Assembly: GCA_037176885.1 (NCBI GenBank) | Contig: JAWWNJ010000003.1 | Location: 744,001 to 808,000 of the forward strand | Origin: Favolaschia claudopus | Taxonomy: Eukaryota > Basidiomycota > Agaricomycetes > Agaricales > Mycenaceae | Direction of reading: 5' to 3' | DNA length: 64,000 nucleotides | Shown: positions 9,604 to 20,167 of the stretch, piece by piece | Layout: each line of letters starts with the position of its first letter | Position numbering within the stretch: the first letter of the stretch is position 1 | The notes under the pieces: model-generated | Seen by the model: the letters and a program-made list of their open reading frames with translations, nothing else | The model's database searches: none | Told to the model about the DNA's origin: nothing | Position numbers and translations under genes: made by a program

Positions 9604-10544
9604 TTGAGGAACCCATAAACACCCGAAATTGGCAATGCCAAGGTGACAGGAGGTGACATATTTGTGACATGTTGTTACGAATGTCACAATGTTCCCACAG
9701 GCTCCCTCCTATTTTGTGACATGACGGCTCGTTGAATTTTTATTCTGAGTCCAGAAACAGACTCAGACAGTCGTAAAGAGCTCAAATCAATATTTTCGTG
9801 ATTTTCCCTTGTGATTTGGGGGTCCGGTCAAAATTTTGGCTACCCTCTACTAAGAATAGCGGATATCTCCGGAACGGCTCGATGAATTCTCACCAAAAAA
9901 ATTCAGCAGGCTCCTGAGCTCGTTTCCCTTCGATTCCGACACATATCGGGGTCGTGGGAAAAGGTCGATAAATTTGTCGAGTTTGATTGTCCGGAATTTG
10001 TCGAGTTTGATTGTCCGGAGCCTGTACAGCTCCGGACAATCAAACTCGACAAATTCCCTGTACAGGCTCCGGACAATCAAACTCGACAAATTCCGGACAG
10101 CTCCGGACAATCAAACTCGACAAATTCCGGACAATCAAACCGGACAATCAAACTCGACAAATTCCGGACAATCAAACTCGACAAATTTATCGACCTTTTC
10201 CCACGACCCCGATATGTGTCGGAATCGAAGGGAAACGAGCTCAGGAGCCTGCTGAATTTTTTTGGTGAGAATTCATCGAGCCGTTCCGGAGATATCCGCT
10301 ATTCTTAGTAGAGGGTAGCCAAAATTTTGACCGGACCCCCAAATCACAAGGGAAAATCACGAAAATATTGATTTGAGCTCTTTACGACTGTCTGAGTCTG
10401 TTTCTGGACTCAGAATAAAAATTCAACGAGCCGTCATGTCGCAAAATAGGAGGGAACATTGTGACATTCGTAACAACATGTCACAAATATGTCACCTCCG
10501 GTCACCTTGGCATTGCCAATTTCGGGTTTTTATGGGTTCCTCAA
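9604..10544. mobile_element. 941-bp foldback element, arms about 360 bp and nearly identical
   Basis: The left arm 9604-9970 and right arm 10188-10544 are reverse complements over their full length. I saw only a few substitutions and one 11-12-bp insertion in the left arm (near 9698). Between them lies an array of 24-bp units (separate entry). No ORF of note: the short ORFs 9850-10110 and 9974-10268 are only reads through the iterons. Single, diverged arms occur at 59334-59500 and 9308-9480, so this is a dispersed family. Such high arm identity means recent formation or ongoing arm homogenisation. Transposase class unknown. Confidence 0.85.
9971..10187. repeat. 24-bp iteron array at the foldback centre
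   Basis: The unit reads ccggacaatcaaactcgac + aaatt. Two full units lie in one orientation (9971-9994, 9995-10018). Five full units lie in the other (10032-10055, 10069-10092, 10103-10126, 10140-10163, 10164-10187), plus partial ones at about 10093 and 10127. The short palindromic word tgtacag flanks several units. It could be a transposase-binding or recombination array. Confidence 0.8.
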
Positions 10545-10565
10545 GGACCCCCGGTAGTCACCTAT

Positions 10566-11220
10566 GATGCCTGCCCGCGAAAAATTCAATTCGGATAAAA
10601 CATGCCCAAAAATTGCGCGAACCCAGGACGAATTCGGATGAGAAATCGAGGTCCCGAACGGCCAGGCCTGGCCGAAAATTCGGATAACGCATGGGGGCTA
10701 CCGACCAGCCCTGGGCGAAGTTCGGATAACTTCGACCGGCAACTCGCGAACGGCTCTGACGAGGACGGCTGACTGTGGACCAAATCGGCAGAGTTTCCAG
10801 CTGAGTCACTCAAGAATCACTGGCAAATTGTGGCACTCAGCGCGAATTCAGGAAATCTGTGACTATCTCAGCTCAAACATGCCGACTATCAATCTCACAA
10901 CCGGCTGCCAGCTGGCGCCAGCCTCCGCCAGGCAGTAGGCCCCTGGCTATCAATGTTCGGATTTGGTAGGTTCAGCGCCCAAAGAGGATGCCCGGACTAG
11001 ATAAAACCTCTTTCAGCCGAAGAACCCTTTGAACTGAACTTCAACTGCAAAGGAGAGAAATATTGATTTTTCTTGATTTTAGCCGATTTTCCCAGGCCTG
11101 GTCAACAATTCGGATAAAACATCGACCTTGGGTGAGGCCAGGTTCAAATTCGGATGAGATTTCCCCCTTTTGGGGTCCGGATAAGACGTCCCAAAATCCA
11201 GATTTTCCCGGGCAGGCATC
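10566..11220. mobile_element. 655-bp TIR element with TTCGGAT subterminal repeats
   Basis: The ends are GATGCCTGCCCG (10566-10577) and CGGGCAGGCATC (11209-11220), exact inverted repeats extended imperfectly (gaaaa). Within about 170 bp of the left end the word ttcggat(a/g)a occurs four times (about 10591, 10632, 10678, 10721), and within about 110 bp of the right end three times (about 11110, 11149, 11175 as tccggataag). Clustered subterminal repeats are typical of hAT, CACTA or MULE-type transposase binding. No coding capacity; target duplication not evident. Confidence 0.7.
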
Positions 11221-11639
11221 ACAGCTATAACTCCCTGCAGCTGACTGTGCCCACTCTCACACACGCCCACCGTGAGCCTGAGACACTGTGAAGATGCGGG
11301 CACATGAAAATCATGTACCTTGGTACCCCAATTTTCATGTACCCACACTCTGAAAATCAGTCGTCGTCCCCGGATTTTCATGTACCTGGCGCTCAAACAA
11401 AATCATATGCTTTTTTGACGTTTTCATGTGCCATTTTAATGTGCTCAGTACATGAAAATCATTTTTTATAAAAGTTCAGAGCACCGTCTCAAATCATGGG
11501 CATCGTACATTAAAATCGAGGGAGGGCGAATTAAATTTATAGGAAAAATATATGATATTGAGACTATATAGGTACAAATGGTACAGCACGGCAGCTACGA
11601 TTCAGATTGCACTCGACACCCTTGCTCGGCGCTCAACGG

Positions 11640-12350
11640 CGACACTTCTCGCCCATCAGACCGGAAAGAAAGAGAGAGAGCTAACGTCCTGCGACTAGAT
11701 GGTGTCAGTGAAGATATAGACATAAATCAATACACATCGACACACCAATGACGCCCGCTCCTGGCCATCCGTCTCGTCATACTGTCCTATCGTCGTGTTG
11801 ATCTTCATTGCTGGAATCGTTGTAGCTGTCGCGACAAGTGCCTGAGATCACGACAGGCAGTCAGTGCAAGTTTGAAGACCATCCACTTTGTTGACGTGCC
11901 ACGGTTCCCAAATACAGCCCACCCCTCGCATGCAGATTACCCCGTATCCTCCGCATGTCCAACCAACTTGTGCGGGCGTTGTTGCTGGCGGGATCTGCTA
12001 CGTCAGTGTTGACTCTAGCAAGAGAGGGAGGGATAGAGCGGGGGCGGTGACAGCGACGGCGACGGCGACAGCGATGGCGACGACGAGTTGGCGAGATGGT
12101 GGTGGTGGTGGTGGTAAGAGAGTGTGAGAGCGTCCGCAGCATATGTGCTGCGGATGTGGAGCTCTGACGTCACTGTCCGGCAACTCGGCATTTGGACTTG
12201 GACGTTTTTGTGCTTTTTTTGCCCTGGACGGCGCTGTGATTTTCATGTCCAAGTCCATGATTTTTCGAGGGGGTGCGCATCCACTGAATTTCGTTGAACG
12301 GGGCCTCATTACTCTGGGATACATGAAACACAAAAATCATGGGCATTTCC
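11640..12350 (-). pseudogene. Fragment of the BED-like zinc-finger gene family inside the CACTA-like element
   Basis: The minus strand from about 12350 downward matches the 3' part and downstream flank of the zinc-finger gene at 58469-59041: the word catccgcagcaca, a (ggt)n run, and the surrounding order of motifs correspond. Here a frame reading ENHSAVQGKKSTKTSK takes the place of the gene's C-terminus. The zinc finger itself is absent. It may be gene capture by the element, or both may be copies of a larger repeat. Confidence 0.4.
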
Positions 12351-12410
12351 ATGAGATGACTAATTCATTGTCTAGGTACATGAAAATCAGGCGCCGATGT
12401 TTTCACAGTG

Positions 12411-13000
12411 CAGTGTTGCATGTTAAGGGGTTATTAAGGGTCAAATCTGAAGCTAAGCCCTTAGGTCTTAAAATCCCCTTAATATTAAGGGCAAGTTAAG
12501 GGCAAGTTAAGACGAAGTTAAGGCTCACCTCCCAGTCTAATTTTTTCTCAGAGGGCTCAATGTGACGGATCGGCGTTCGCATCCGCTCACGGCGAGATCT
12601 GCCCGTGTCGTCCCCATGACTCCACGCACACAGCCTCGATTTTCCTGTATAAGTAGTTTAGTTCTTGTCGTAGTAGCTTTTCCCTTGGTCAATCCAGTAC
12701 TTACACCAGTTCTTTGTTGATCCCCTTGTTCCGGAACTCGACTCCCTCTCGCTTCCGTCACACTCAATATCCAGGTGAAATCCTTGCACAATCTACTTGC
12801 AATCGTGTGTTCTTTGTGCTCTTTTGATATGTTTGTATAGGGCCTGAATTTGCAGCTACGTGTGGCACGAGGGTATTATGTAAGGGGTGTGTTAACCCTT
12901 AATTAAGACCTAACATCTTCTTTAGCTGAAGCTAAGGGTTAAAGTTAAGCCCAAGTTAACCCTTAATTAACTTGACCCTTAACTCTTAGGTTCAACACTG
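12411..13000. mobile_element. hAT-like non-autonomous element (CAGTGTTG ends)
   Basis: The ends are CAGTGTTG (12411) and CAACACTG (12993-13000), with taaggg-type subterminal repeats at both sides. The same family at 35434-35941 has an exact 8-bp target duplication, which identifies it as hAT-like. Here the flanks share cacagtg (12404-12410 and 13005-13011), separated on the right by ttga, so the duplication is imperfect. Confidence 0.65.
12561..12762 (-). mobile_element. Solo LTR (TGTGACGGA...TCCGTCACA), 202 bp, 5-bp duplication
   Basis: It is flanked by an exact ctcaa duplication (12556-12560 and 12763-12767) and lies inside the hAT-like element. Its reverse complement matches the LTR at 35221-35425 along the whole length. 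An LTR-LTR recombination product with no internal sequence. Confidence 0.75.
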
Positions 13001-13099
13001 TTGACACAGTGAGACATGACCCCGATTTTGGTGTAAATAGTCTCAATAATGATTCTTCGACCCGCATAAATGGGGCCAGTACTTCGCACTACCGTTCAC

Positions 13100-14435
13100 A
13101 CCTGAGCTTTCATCCACCACATTCTCCCCGGGATCTACTTCTTCGGCTTCCGTTTCATACTCCCCGTATATTCCTCCGCCCTGCCCAAGATGTGGAAAGA
13201 CTTTCAAAGCTGGGGCCAACCACGGCACTGTCCTAGTCCATATGTCAAGCTGTATAGGCCAGTGCTTATTGTTTCGTACAGTGCACAATCCGGGGCTTAA
13301 ACGAAACCAAGGTACACCATCACAACAAGTTGGCGCGTTGCCGACGTCGACTCGGACTCCCTGACTTCCACGGCATCTTCTGCATTTGTTCACCCACAAC
13401 ATTCTGCGACTCAGCCGCCCCGCGATCCATCACGTTGGTCCGTACCCTGCCCGGGCATACCCATCGAGTGGGATGCCGACACCTTCTATACCACCTATCC
13501 GTTCCAATTACATGCACCAAATGCTAAGAATTGTGCTCCTTATGACTTGATGATTATTTCTGGCATACCCAAGGCTCGTTCACCTCAGTGCCTTGGGGGA
13601 ACGGTCACACTTGAGGGTATTCAGCCGTGCGCCAAGTGTTCTCGGTTAACACTTGATGTGAAGATCATCCGGGAAAAGGCATCGCGCTTATTTGAGCACA
13701 TTCGAAATCACGATGACCTGAACTCAACCCAGCTTCGTGCTAAAGTTGCGCTAGTGAAGGAAAAGGTGGATACCTTGAGGTTTGAGGTCGGTTTTTCTTC
13801 GCCCTTCGTTGCCGTGTTTTCAAGCACAATAAATTAGAAACTTGATCTTGAAGGTTCCCTCCAGCGTGCACAAGCACGGCTTTCCCAGTGGAGGGATCTT
13901 TTCCAGTTCATAGGCCAGAACCCGTGCTCGATTCCTGCTTTGCATCGACTCCTTGCGAATGCAGAGAAAGAAGGATGGAGCTCCGCGAAGACCTTGGAAT
14001 ATTGTCGACTTGCCGCGGTAGGAAAATATACCGTCCGGAACTATACCCAATACGAGATTGACCTCGCTGTGTTAATCTATGAATTAGGCGGCGGCGCGGC
14101 TGTGCATGCCATGAATCACTCGATTTTTGCTCTTCCCTCTCGCAATACGATCCAACCTTGCCGTCGACAACTGCAGCTCGTTCCCTCCGTTGGCGGACTG
14201 CAATTTTCGGACATCTCTCGGAATATTACGACTCTATTTGGCTCTCATCCCGGTCGGGAGGGTGAGACCAATGTGTCGCCGCCCGAGAAATGCGGTCATA
14301 CTCTGTCATTGGACGAGTTAGCGGCAGACCCAAGGATTGACTATACTACATGCCGGAGACGGACGAAATGGGCGGGCTCTGCTTGGAACACTTATCTGAG
14401 CTGGAAACAGTGACGGTGGGTTCTGTCCCTTATCC
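13100..14435 (+). pseudogene. Repeat-encoded zinc-finger / coiled-coil protein, eroded and 3'-truncated
   Basis: An N-terminal finger CPRCGKTFKAGANHG with H and C ligands downstream lies at about 13180-13250. In another frame the conserved block SVPCPGIPIEWDADTFYTTY begins near 13430 and runs through a charged helix (KIIREKASRLFEHIRNH). A 51-nt GT-AG intron (13787-13837) links it to exon 2 (LDLEGSLQRAQARLSQWRDL; NYTQYEIDLAVLIYELGGG; ALPSRNTI). Near 14345 the frame changes: the expected PETDEMGGLCLEHLSELETV is readable in the next frame. Homology then stops near 14435. I recognise this as a multicopy Agaricomycete repeat protein of unknown function; the layout of finger, coiled coil and downstream domain recalls P-element/THAP-type transposases, but I cannot claim that. 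Two frame changes make it a pseudogene. Confidence 0.6.
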
Positions 14436-14577
14436 CACCGGTTCCATCTGACAGTTCCGACCCCCACGTTCAATGGGCATGGGATGGTGGTTTTATTGCC
14501 TTCTGCTTGAATAAGAAGAAGAACTCGGGCGAGGAAACCACTCATCGACGCAACCTACAAATTACGACCTCAAGTCG

Positions 14578-14746
14578 TGTCAGCGTAATTTGCTGTTCGG
14601 TATCGCCCGTATCGAGTGGTCAAGACGAGAAGTCGAAAGAAACTGTGTTTGTGTAGAGAACGTCGTGGTTCCGGTAAAGACTACGTAATGCTTACGAGAG
14701 TACAGTATGCTGGAAAGTAAAGAGTGGTAAATAATTACCGCTAACA
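14578..14746 (-). repeat. 3' LTR of the small LTR element
   Basis: 169 bp; it differs from the partner LTR by a handful of substitutions and lacks about 11 bp (ttacaaacgca region near 16245). Confidence 0.8.
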
Positions 14747-16151
14747 CTCCCCCTCAGCGAGTGGACTCGAGTCGGGATGAATAAGTAGAGGGCATGATGG
14801 AGAATATGTAAGATATATGGAACAACATACTGTTGCTCCCCCTCGAGCGTAAAACTTGCCAAAATATACTTCCGACCCAATACGACCCAGCATTCTCTCT
14901 GGTAGAGCGTCGACGCTGTGTCGTGGCTCTCCAGCACACGTGGTCGCGGATCGAAGACTGTTGGCGCTGACCCACTTGGGTCTCTGGCCCAGTCGTAACG
15001 TGTCCGCCCGTTGCAGCTGTGGCGGTCTTCTGGTCATCGTATTATCGGCTCCGTAGTCTTCGCTGCTGCTCTGGATGTCGCCGATCAAGAACTCCGCCCG
15101 TCACATTGTGCACCTAGGCGGTCTAATCGAGTCGGCCCCCCATAATGAGCGTGGTGGGCCTCCATACCCCTTATCTCCCCCTTCGAAAAAATGGTTTTTC
15201 GACTGTTCCGCGTGCGCAATGGAAGGAAGGGGAAAATGTGAAAGAATGTGTGAAGTCGGCAGCAGATAGTGCGCGATGGGGTGAAAGAACAGGAGTTGCG
15301 CTGTGCGCATGAGACGCGGGCGTGGAATGCGGCTGAGGTGAGCATTTGGTGAGAGACTGAGCTATGGAGCAGCTCCCCTGTCCCGGCCATTCGCGTCAGA
15401 GGTCGGCGGTGTTAACGACCGCCATGAGCAACCCATCATACGTAGGACTGCTTTAGAAGCTCCCCCTGCGATGCCTGCGTGGAGTGTAAGGGAAGTGGCT
15501 CCCCCTGGGCATGCTGAGGTGAGTGTGCGCGATGTCGCGCTACCAAGAATGCCGTGCGAGCGTAATTCTCGAGTTGTCGTGTTGCCCGGGTCATCCATGG
15601 AAAAGTGACGTGGCAGCTATATGGACTGCTCGTTGTTGGCGCTGCTGCTCGTCGGTGACGTTGATGCCAGTCGTCGCGAGTGAGCGCCTGCGGCCCTCGT
15701 TGGAAAGGATCGTGGGGCTCGCTGCCCCATTCTGCGGCCGTGTGATTGCGATACGTGCCAGAGCCAAGTTGACTGGCATACGTCCCCGCTGGCAGTGGCG
15801 GGTTGTGACGTACCATGTGGGACCCCTAAGGATGCGCTTTTCGTTCGCTTTGCCGAATCCTTCATCTATTTCCTCCCCCTGGTCCTCGGTATGTAGCTGC
15901 CCGAGTCGTTGTGTGAATGCGTAGCAATGACGCGTGTATCACCGAGCTTGGTGCAGTCGTCGAGCGGAGTGAGTAGAGGTTGTGCCGCTTGTCCGTCGGC
16001 TGTGGTGTGCGGCCGTGAGATCCGAGGCTTGGCCGTTTGAATGCTGCACGCTATAGCGTATTGCTTGAGGTTCAGGTGTACCGCTAACCGCTAGCGCCGA
16101 GAATTGATACGGACTGGCTTTATTTACCAGGAGCCACCTGGGATGCGTTTG

Positions 16152-16331
16152 TGTCAGCGTAGTTTGCTGTTCGGTATCGCCCGTATCGAGTGGTCAAGAC
16201 GAGAAGTCGAAAGAAACTGCGTTTGTGTAGAGAACGTCGTGGTTCTGGTTACAAACGCACAGAGACTACGTAATGTTTACGAGAGTACGGTATGCTGTAA
16301 AATAAAGAGTGGTAAATAATTACCGCTAACA
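16152..16331 (-). repeat. 5' LTR of the small LTR element
   Basis: 180 bp, bounded by TGT...ACA. Divergence from the other LTR suggests an older insertion than the chromovirus at 37-44 kb. Confidence 0.8.
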
Positions 16332-17136
16332 AGTCAACTCATTGATTGTACTATCACAGACCAATCACTCGAGATCTCTGCCTCAGACCTTCCTGGTACT
16401 CAGGAAAGCACAGGGTCATTTCGAAACTCCGATCTCGTGGCTGCTTGGAATAAATTATGGTCTATGTTGCTCAATGACGCTTCCCTCCACGAAAAATTCT
16501 CCGCATTCACAGCTGTATTAGAGGGAAAGTTCCCGTATCAAAGCCGTGCGTAGTTGGATTCAATTCCTGCTGTTTACATCAAGTAAGGCTGGATAAAATT
16601 ATGAGTATATTTAAATATAATAAATTATAATGCCTAAAAATATGATTAAATAGAGCCAGCCACATAATATTAAGGTCTAGGAATAATGCGCAATGTGTTA
16701 CATTATGTTACGATTACATTATGATAGGGAGTTCATATTTAATCATAATTCCTGGTACCGTTCTAGGTCCAGGTCTCCAAACAGAATGAACGTTACATTT
16801 TTCGTGGCCTAAATCATGGATTATATAATCCATCTGATGAATTCTGTCACATCACCCATCTTGCCAACATCTTGCTCCCTACAACGACGACGACCGTTCG
16901 ACGCCAGGCGGCAGGGCCGCTGCAACTCGTGTACATCCAGCCACAGGCTTGGGACTTCTGCAAGCTCTCTGCAAGTGTTAGCCCATAAAAGCAACAACAA
17001 TACATCCAAGGCAATCACTTCGCACGAAATCTCTGAGTTGAAAGTCGCCTCCTCGCGAACAATTGCAATCGTGAGGAGCCTTGTAACCCGGCTACTGGCG
17101 GGCTTATAATAAGCTGTCATCAAGTACTCATCCTCC
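16332..17136. other. AT-rich intergenic stretch, no convincing gene
   Basis: 16590-16800 is strongly A/T-rich with repeated ttacatta / tgttac words. A minus-strand ORF (16821-17123) has LWANTCRELAEVPSLWLDVH, faintly like the start of an F-box-linked repeat, too little for a call. Confidence 0.3.
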
Positions 17137-17141
17137 TTTAG

Positions 17142-17785
17142 ATGCTGTCATCTACGCATCTCCCATCGAAGAATCTATCCAAAACCGAAACGCATGCCGT
17201 GTCTGCGGCAAGGCCGTCAAAGGCCCGGATCGCCAACAACATGTCGGCGAGCACATTCTCAAGGCATCTCGCGGGGTATCTGAAGCCTTTGTGCGAGTGC
17301 CCGTACGTCTGTTAATTAATCACTGAAATATTTTGCTGATATCACAGCAGGTGTCGACCTCGTACCCATGTGGGACATGTGGCGGAACCTGCAGTATCTC
17401 TATCAAGAACAAGAAGGCAGATTCGGACTGCCCCTCAGCCTACCCTTTCCTGGTCAATACGGCCAAGAAGTTTCTGGCAACCCGGCCATGCACCAATGTT
17501 CCCGTCCTCTGTGCTATGCAGAATTGTAAGCAGGTTCACTGGAAGTATAACTTTCGACAGCACATGGAAGAGCGACACCCCGGCTGGGAGGATCTTATCT
17601 CGGATGATTTTGTCGAAGAAATACGGATTTCTTCTCAAGAACAACTGGGATTGAAAATTCCATCACAGTCTGTGATACAATGGCCCCTATCTCCTCCTCC
17701 TTCTACTCCCGAGCCCATCTCTACCCGCCCATCCACCCCAACGGCGCAAAACGACCTGCATCGACAGTCCCGCTTTCCAAAATAA
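17142..17785 (+). pseudogene. C2H2-like zinc-finger protein fragment, repeat-linked
   Basis: Exon 1 (from an acceptor-like cctttag at 17135-17141) to 17302, a GT-AG intron 17303-17350 (48 nt, phase 0), then exon 2 to the stop at 17783-17785. Cysteine/histidine clusters: CRVCGKAVKGPDRQQHVGEH; YPCGTCGG followed by a later Cys (DSDC); RPCTNVPVLCAMQNC; HWKYNFRQHMEERHPGW. This series of fingers is a recurring module of Agaricomycete repeat-encoded proteins. After the fingers a proline/serine tail (PLSPPPSTPEPISTRPS) ends abruptly at the 103-bp tandem array, so the C-terminus has probably been replaced. No ATG with a good context is seen upstream, so it is also 5'-partial. Confidence 0.55.
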
Positions 17786-17795
17786 TATGCACTGC

Positions 17796-18025
17796 AGCAT
17801 GCAAATTGCAGCATACAGGCGAAATAATGCTGCAGAGGCACGGAAATTCCGGCGTACAGGTCGCAGAGGCCCGCAGCGGAGCATGCAAACGGCACTGTAT
17901 CATGCAAATTGCAGCATACAGGCGAAATAATACTGCAGAGGCACGGAAATTCCGGCGTACAGGTCGCAGGGGCCCGCAGCGGAGCATGCGAACAGCACTG
18001 TAGCATGCAAATTGCAGCATACAGG
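17796..18025. repeat. 103-bp tandem repeat, about 2.2 units
   Basis: The word catgcaaattgcagcatac recurs at 17798, 17901 and 18004, exactly 103 bp apart. Units include cggaaattccgg and gtacagg. A diverged echo (cggaaattttggcag... cgtacagg) lies at 18474-18510. Confidence 0.85.
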
Positions 18026-20160
18026 CTCAAGCCCTCGCATTCGTAACCTGGAGACAAGACCACAGCAAAAGAAATTTCAGAATGGGAGACAAGTTACAAC
18101 GCACCAAGTGACACCTGGTTGTGAGCACAAAGGGACAGGATAACAGCGGCTCGGAGGCACGACATAATACGGCGTGGAATCTTATGACTGCCGCTTCATT
18201 CACTGTGCATCTGTATTCCAGACAGGGCAGTAGTAGATTGGTGTGGGTGAGGAGAAGACAGCCGGAAATCGTAGCCGGCTGATATCCTGGCCGTGGGGCG
18301 ACCAGATGCGCGAGAAGGCACCCAGAGAGCAAGACCCCAGGCGAGGGCATCTGAGAGACCGCGACTAGCCCAAAAGAAGGCGGCTGGATGAAATGAACAG
18401 ATGTCGCAGGTGGACATCCGCTCTAGATGTGAACACTGAATAGCAGGGGAAGTATCTAGATTCTAGGAGCGCACGGAAATTTTGGCAGTTAATTTCATGC
18501 GTACAGGCTGTTGGATCGGCGAAAGAAGCTCAGTGAAGCAACCGGGAGCACAGCTGTAAAGGGTCACTAGTTGGAACTCAGAGAACTCCGAATTCGGTAG
18601 TAGCGGAATCACAATAAGTTGAATCAACCGTGGGATCCACGGAACGCTCGCGTTCCTCATCGCAAAACAAGCAGGTCCACCAGCACCAGGACGAACTCGT
18701 AATGCAGTCGCCGGGAAACAAACTTGAATGTCACCGGGTTGTGGAGACGGCAGCGCGTATGGAAGTCCGAGGACCAGGAACACTGGACTGAGGTCGTCTT
18801 CTGAGCTTTGAAGCAGATAAGCTGGAACAATGCCTTGAATACGGCATGAGCTCAAGAATGTAGGCTCAGATCTCCGAATCCGAGGGGGAAAGTAGCCTCG
18901 GACTGAGTTCCGCCGGAAAGAGATGGCATTAAAAGAACACGATGCGTTTGAATTAATGGATAGTAAGTCGATGTGCACAAAGTGCATAGCGCGGGTTCGT
19001 TGAATGGGCCTATTACTATAAAGCGAGCCAGCGAGCCGTTCATAGACATAGACAAGCGCGAGGTTGAGCTTCAGAGCATCCGCATCCGCGTAGGGTCAGA
19101 AATCGAGAGCAACGAAACTCAAAAGTTGAGTGTGTCAGAGTACGGCCGGCTCATAGTGCGAGCGAGAAGCTGCGAGAAGCCCAGGGATAATATAGAAGTG
19201 ATGGTAATCGGAATCGGAATTGATTCAAATTGTAGCGCAAGTAGCAAATTTTCGAATAGATTTGACATAAGTAAGATTTCATGCCCTAAGCGTAACAGAA
19301 GCACAGCAAACGGATTCATGGAGGATACATAGTTGATCGCCATCAGCCGCTTATTGATGGAAGTTCGAGTGCGTTGAAACAGAGATAGCGGTCGCGCAAG
19401 CAGTGACGCGTAGAGGAAACCCGCGCTCATAGAAGCCCCGAACGGAGCCCCACACTGGCCGTCGTCATCCCAACTCGATACGGCGGAACGCATCATGCCC
19501 CTGGAGGAAGTGTGTGGAAGAGAGGTATTGGGATCAGTGGTGAGCAGTCGTCGATGCGGCACAAGTTGCGTAGCAGACCGAAGCCAAACAGCTAGATCAT
19601 ATCCGGAACCATCGGGCGAAGCAACATCGTACATAACCCATTGAGGTGTTTTGAGGAGCCGCTGGGTATTTATATCCGGTACAGCAATTTCATGTTGACA
19701 CAATCAGAGCCGGTACAGGAAGAAGCGGAAACTTAGATGCAGATAGTCCAGACAGAATTGAACCAATCATACACGGTTTGCATGGCGCATCGACTATATG
19801 ATCATGATTACTCATTGTAAACACTGAACAAGCTCGGGGAAGGAATCTTCAATAAGCAGAGCGTTGTTCCAGCTCCAAGATATTGCAGGATAGATCAATT
19901 TGCGATGAAATAAGAGCCACGCCGTATCCGCTGTATGCGGGACATGAACTGGATGGAATAAAGATGAGGCAGAGATACGCCAGTATACCGTATCAGTAGA
20001 GATATCAAAAGACATGCAGAGTGTGGACGCCATGATCCAAGTAGACCGTGGCAGAGTCACACAGAGATGCTGAGACAAGGTAGACGTCGCGCTGCGGAAA
20101 TCGCCGTCAAGTTAGCGACCGGCAATGCATTGTGCTGAATGTTGAGATTCCGCGTGGCAA
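18026..20160 (-). other. 2.1 kb of unassigned sequence, minus-strand ORFs only
   Basis: Open frames on the minus strand (18463-18987, 174 codons; 19119-19703, 194 codons; 19812-20078, 88 codons) show no motif I recognise. The segment SSEDDLSPVFLVLGLPYA and a hydrophobic run near 19200 are the only distinctive pieces. Base use is not obviously different from neighbours. Possibly an exon-rich gene ending at the helicase pseudogene, or repeat interior. Confidence 0.2.
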
Positions 20161-20167
20161 GCGGTGA

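Larger units (their letters stand above)
11284..13011. mobile_element. CACTA-like (CACTG-ended) element with 3-bp aga target duplication
   Basis: The left end CACTGTGAA starts at 11284 after aga (11281-11283). The right end TTCACAGTG is at 12402-12410, with a second CACAGTG at 13005-13011 followed by aga (13012-13014). The hAT-like element (12411-13000) appears to have inserted in the right terminus and duplicated it. Subterminal acatgaaaatc words lie near both ends (about 11302, 11332, 11370; 12315, 12379). CACTA elements begin CACTA/CACTG and make 3-bp duplications. No transposase; the interior carries a captured-looking gene fragment. Confidence 0.6.
14578..16331 (-). mobile_element. Small LTR retrotransposon without gag/pol (TRIM/LARD-like)
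   Basis: The direct repeats 14578-14746 and 16152-16331 both start TGTCAGCGTA and end ACCGCTAACA. Flanks are agtcg / agtca; if the LTR is read as GTGTCAG...GCTAAC the duplication is a perfect aagtc. Just inside the left LTR lies ctccccctcagcg, i.e. a polypurine tract on the minus strand, so the element points leftward with its 5' LTR at 16152-16331. The 1.4-kb interior has several more agggggagc words but no gag, protease, RT or integrase. Confidence 0.8.

Noticed and set aside
9971..10187. CRISPR-like array of 24-bp repeats
   Set aside because: Units are mostly contiguous, occur in both orientations around a palindrome centre, have no regular spacers, and the genome is eukaryotic.
16821..17123. 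Possible F-box-linked exon on the minus strand
   Set aside because: Only about 15 residues look suggestive and no leucine-rich or F-box core follows.
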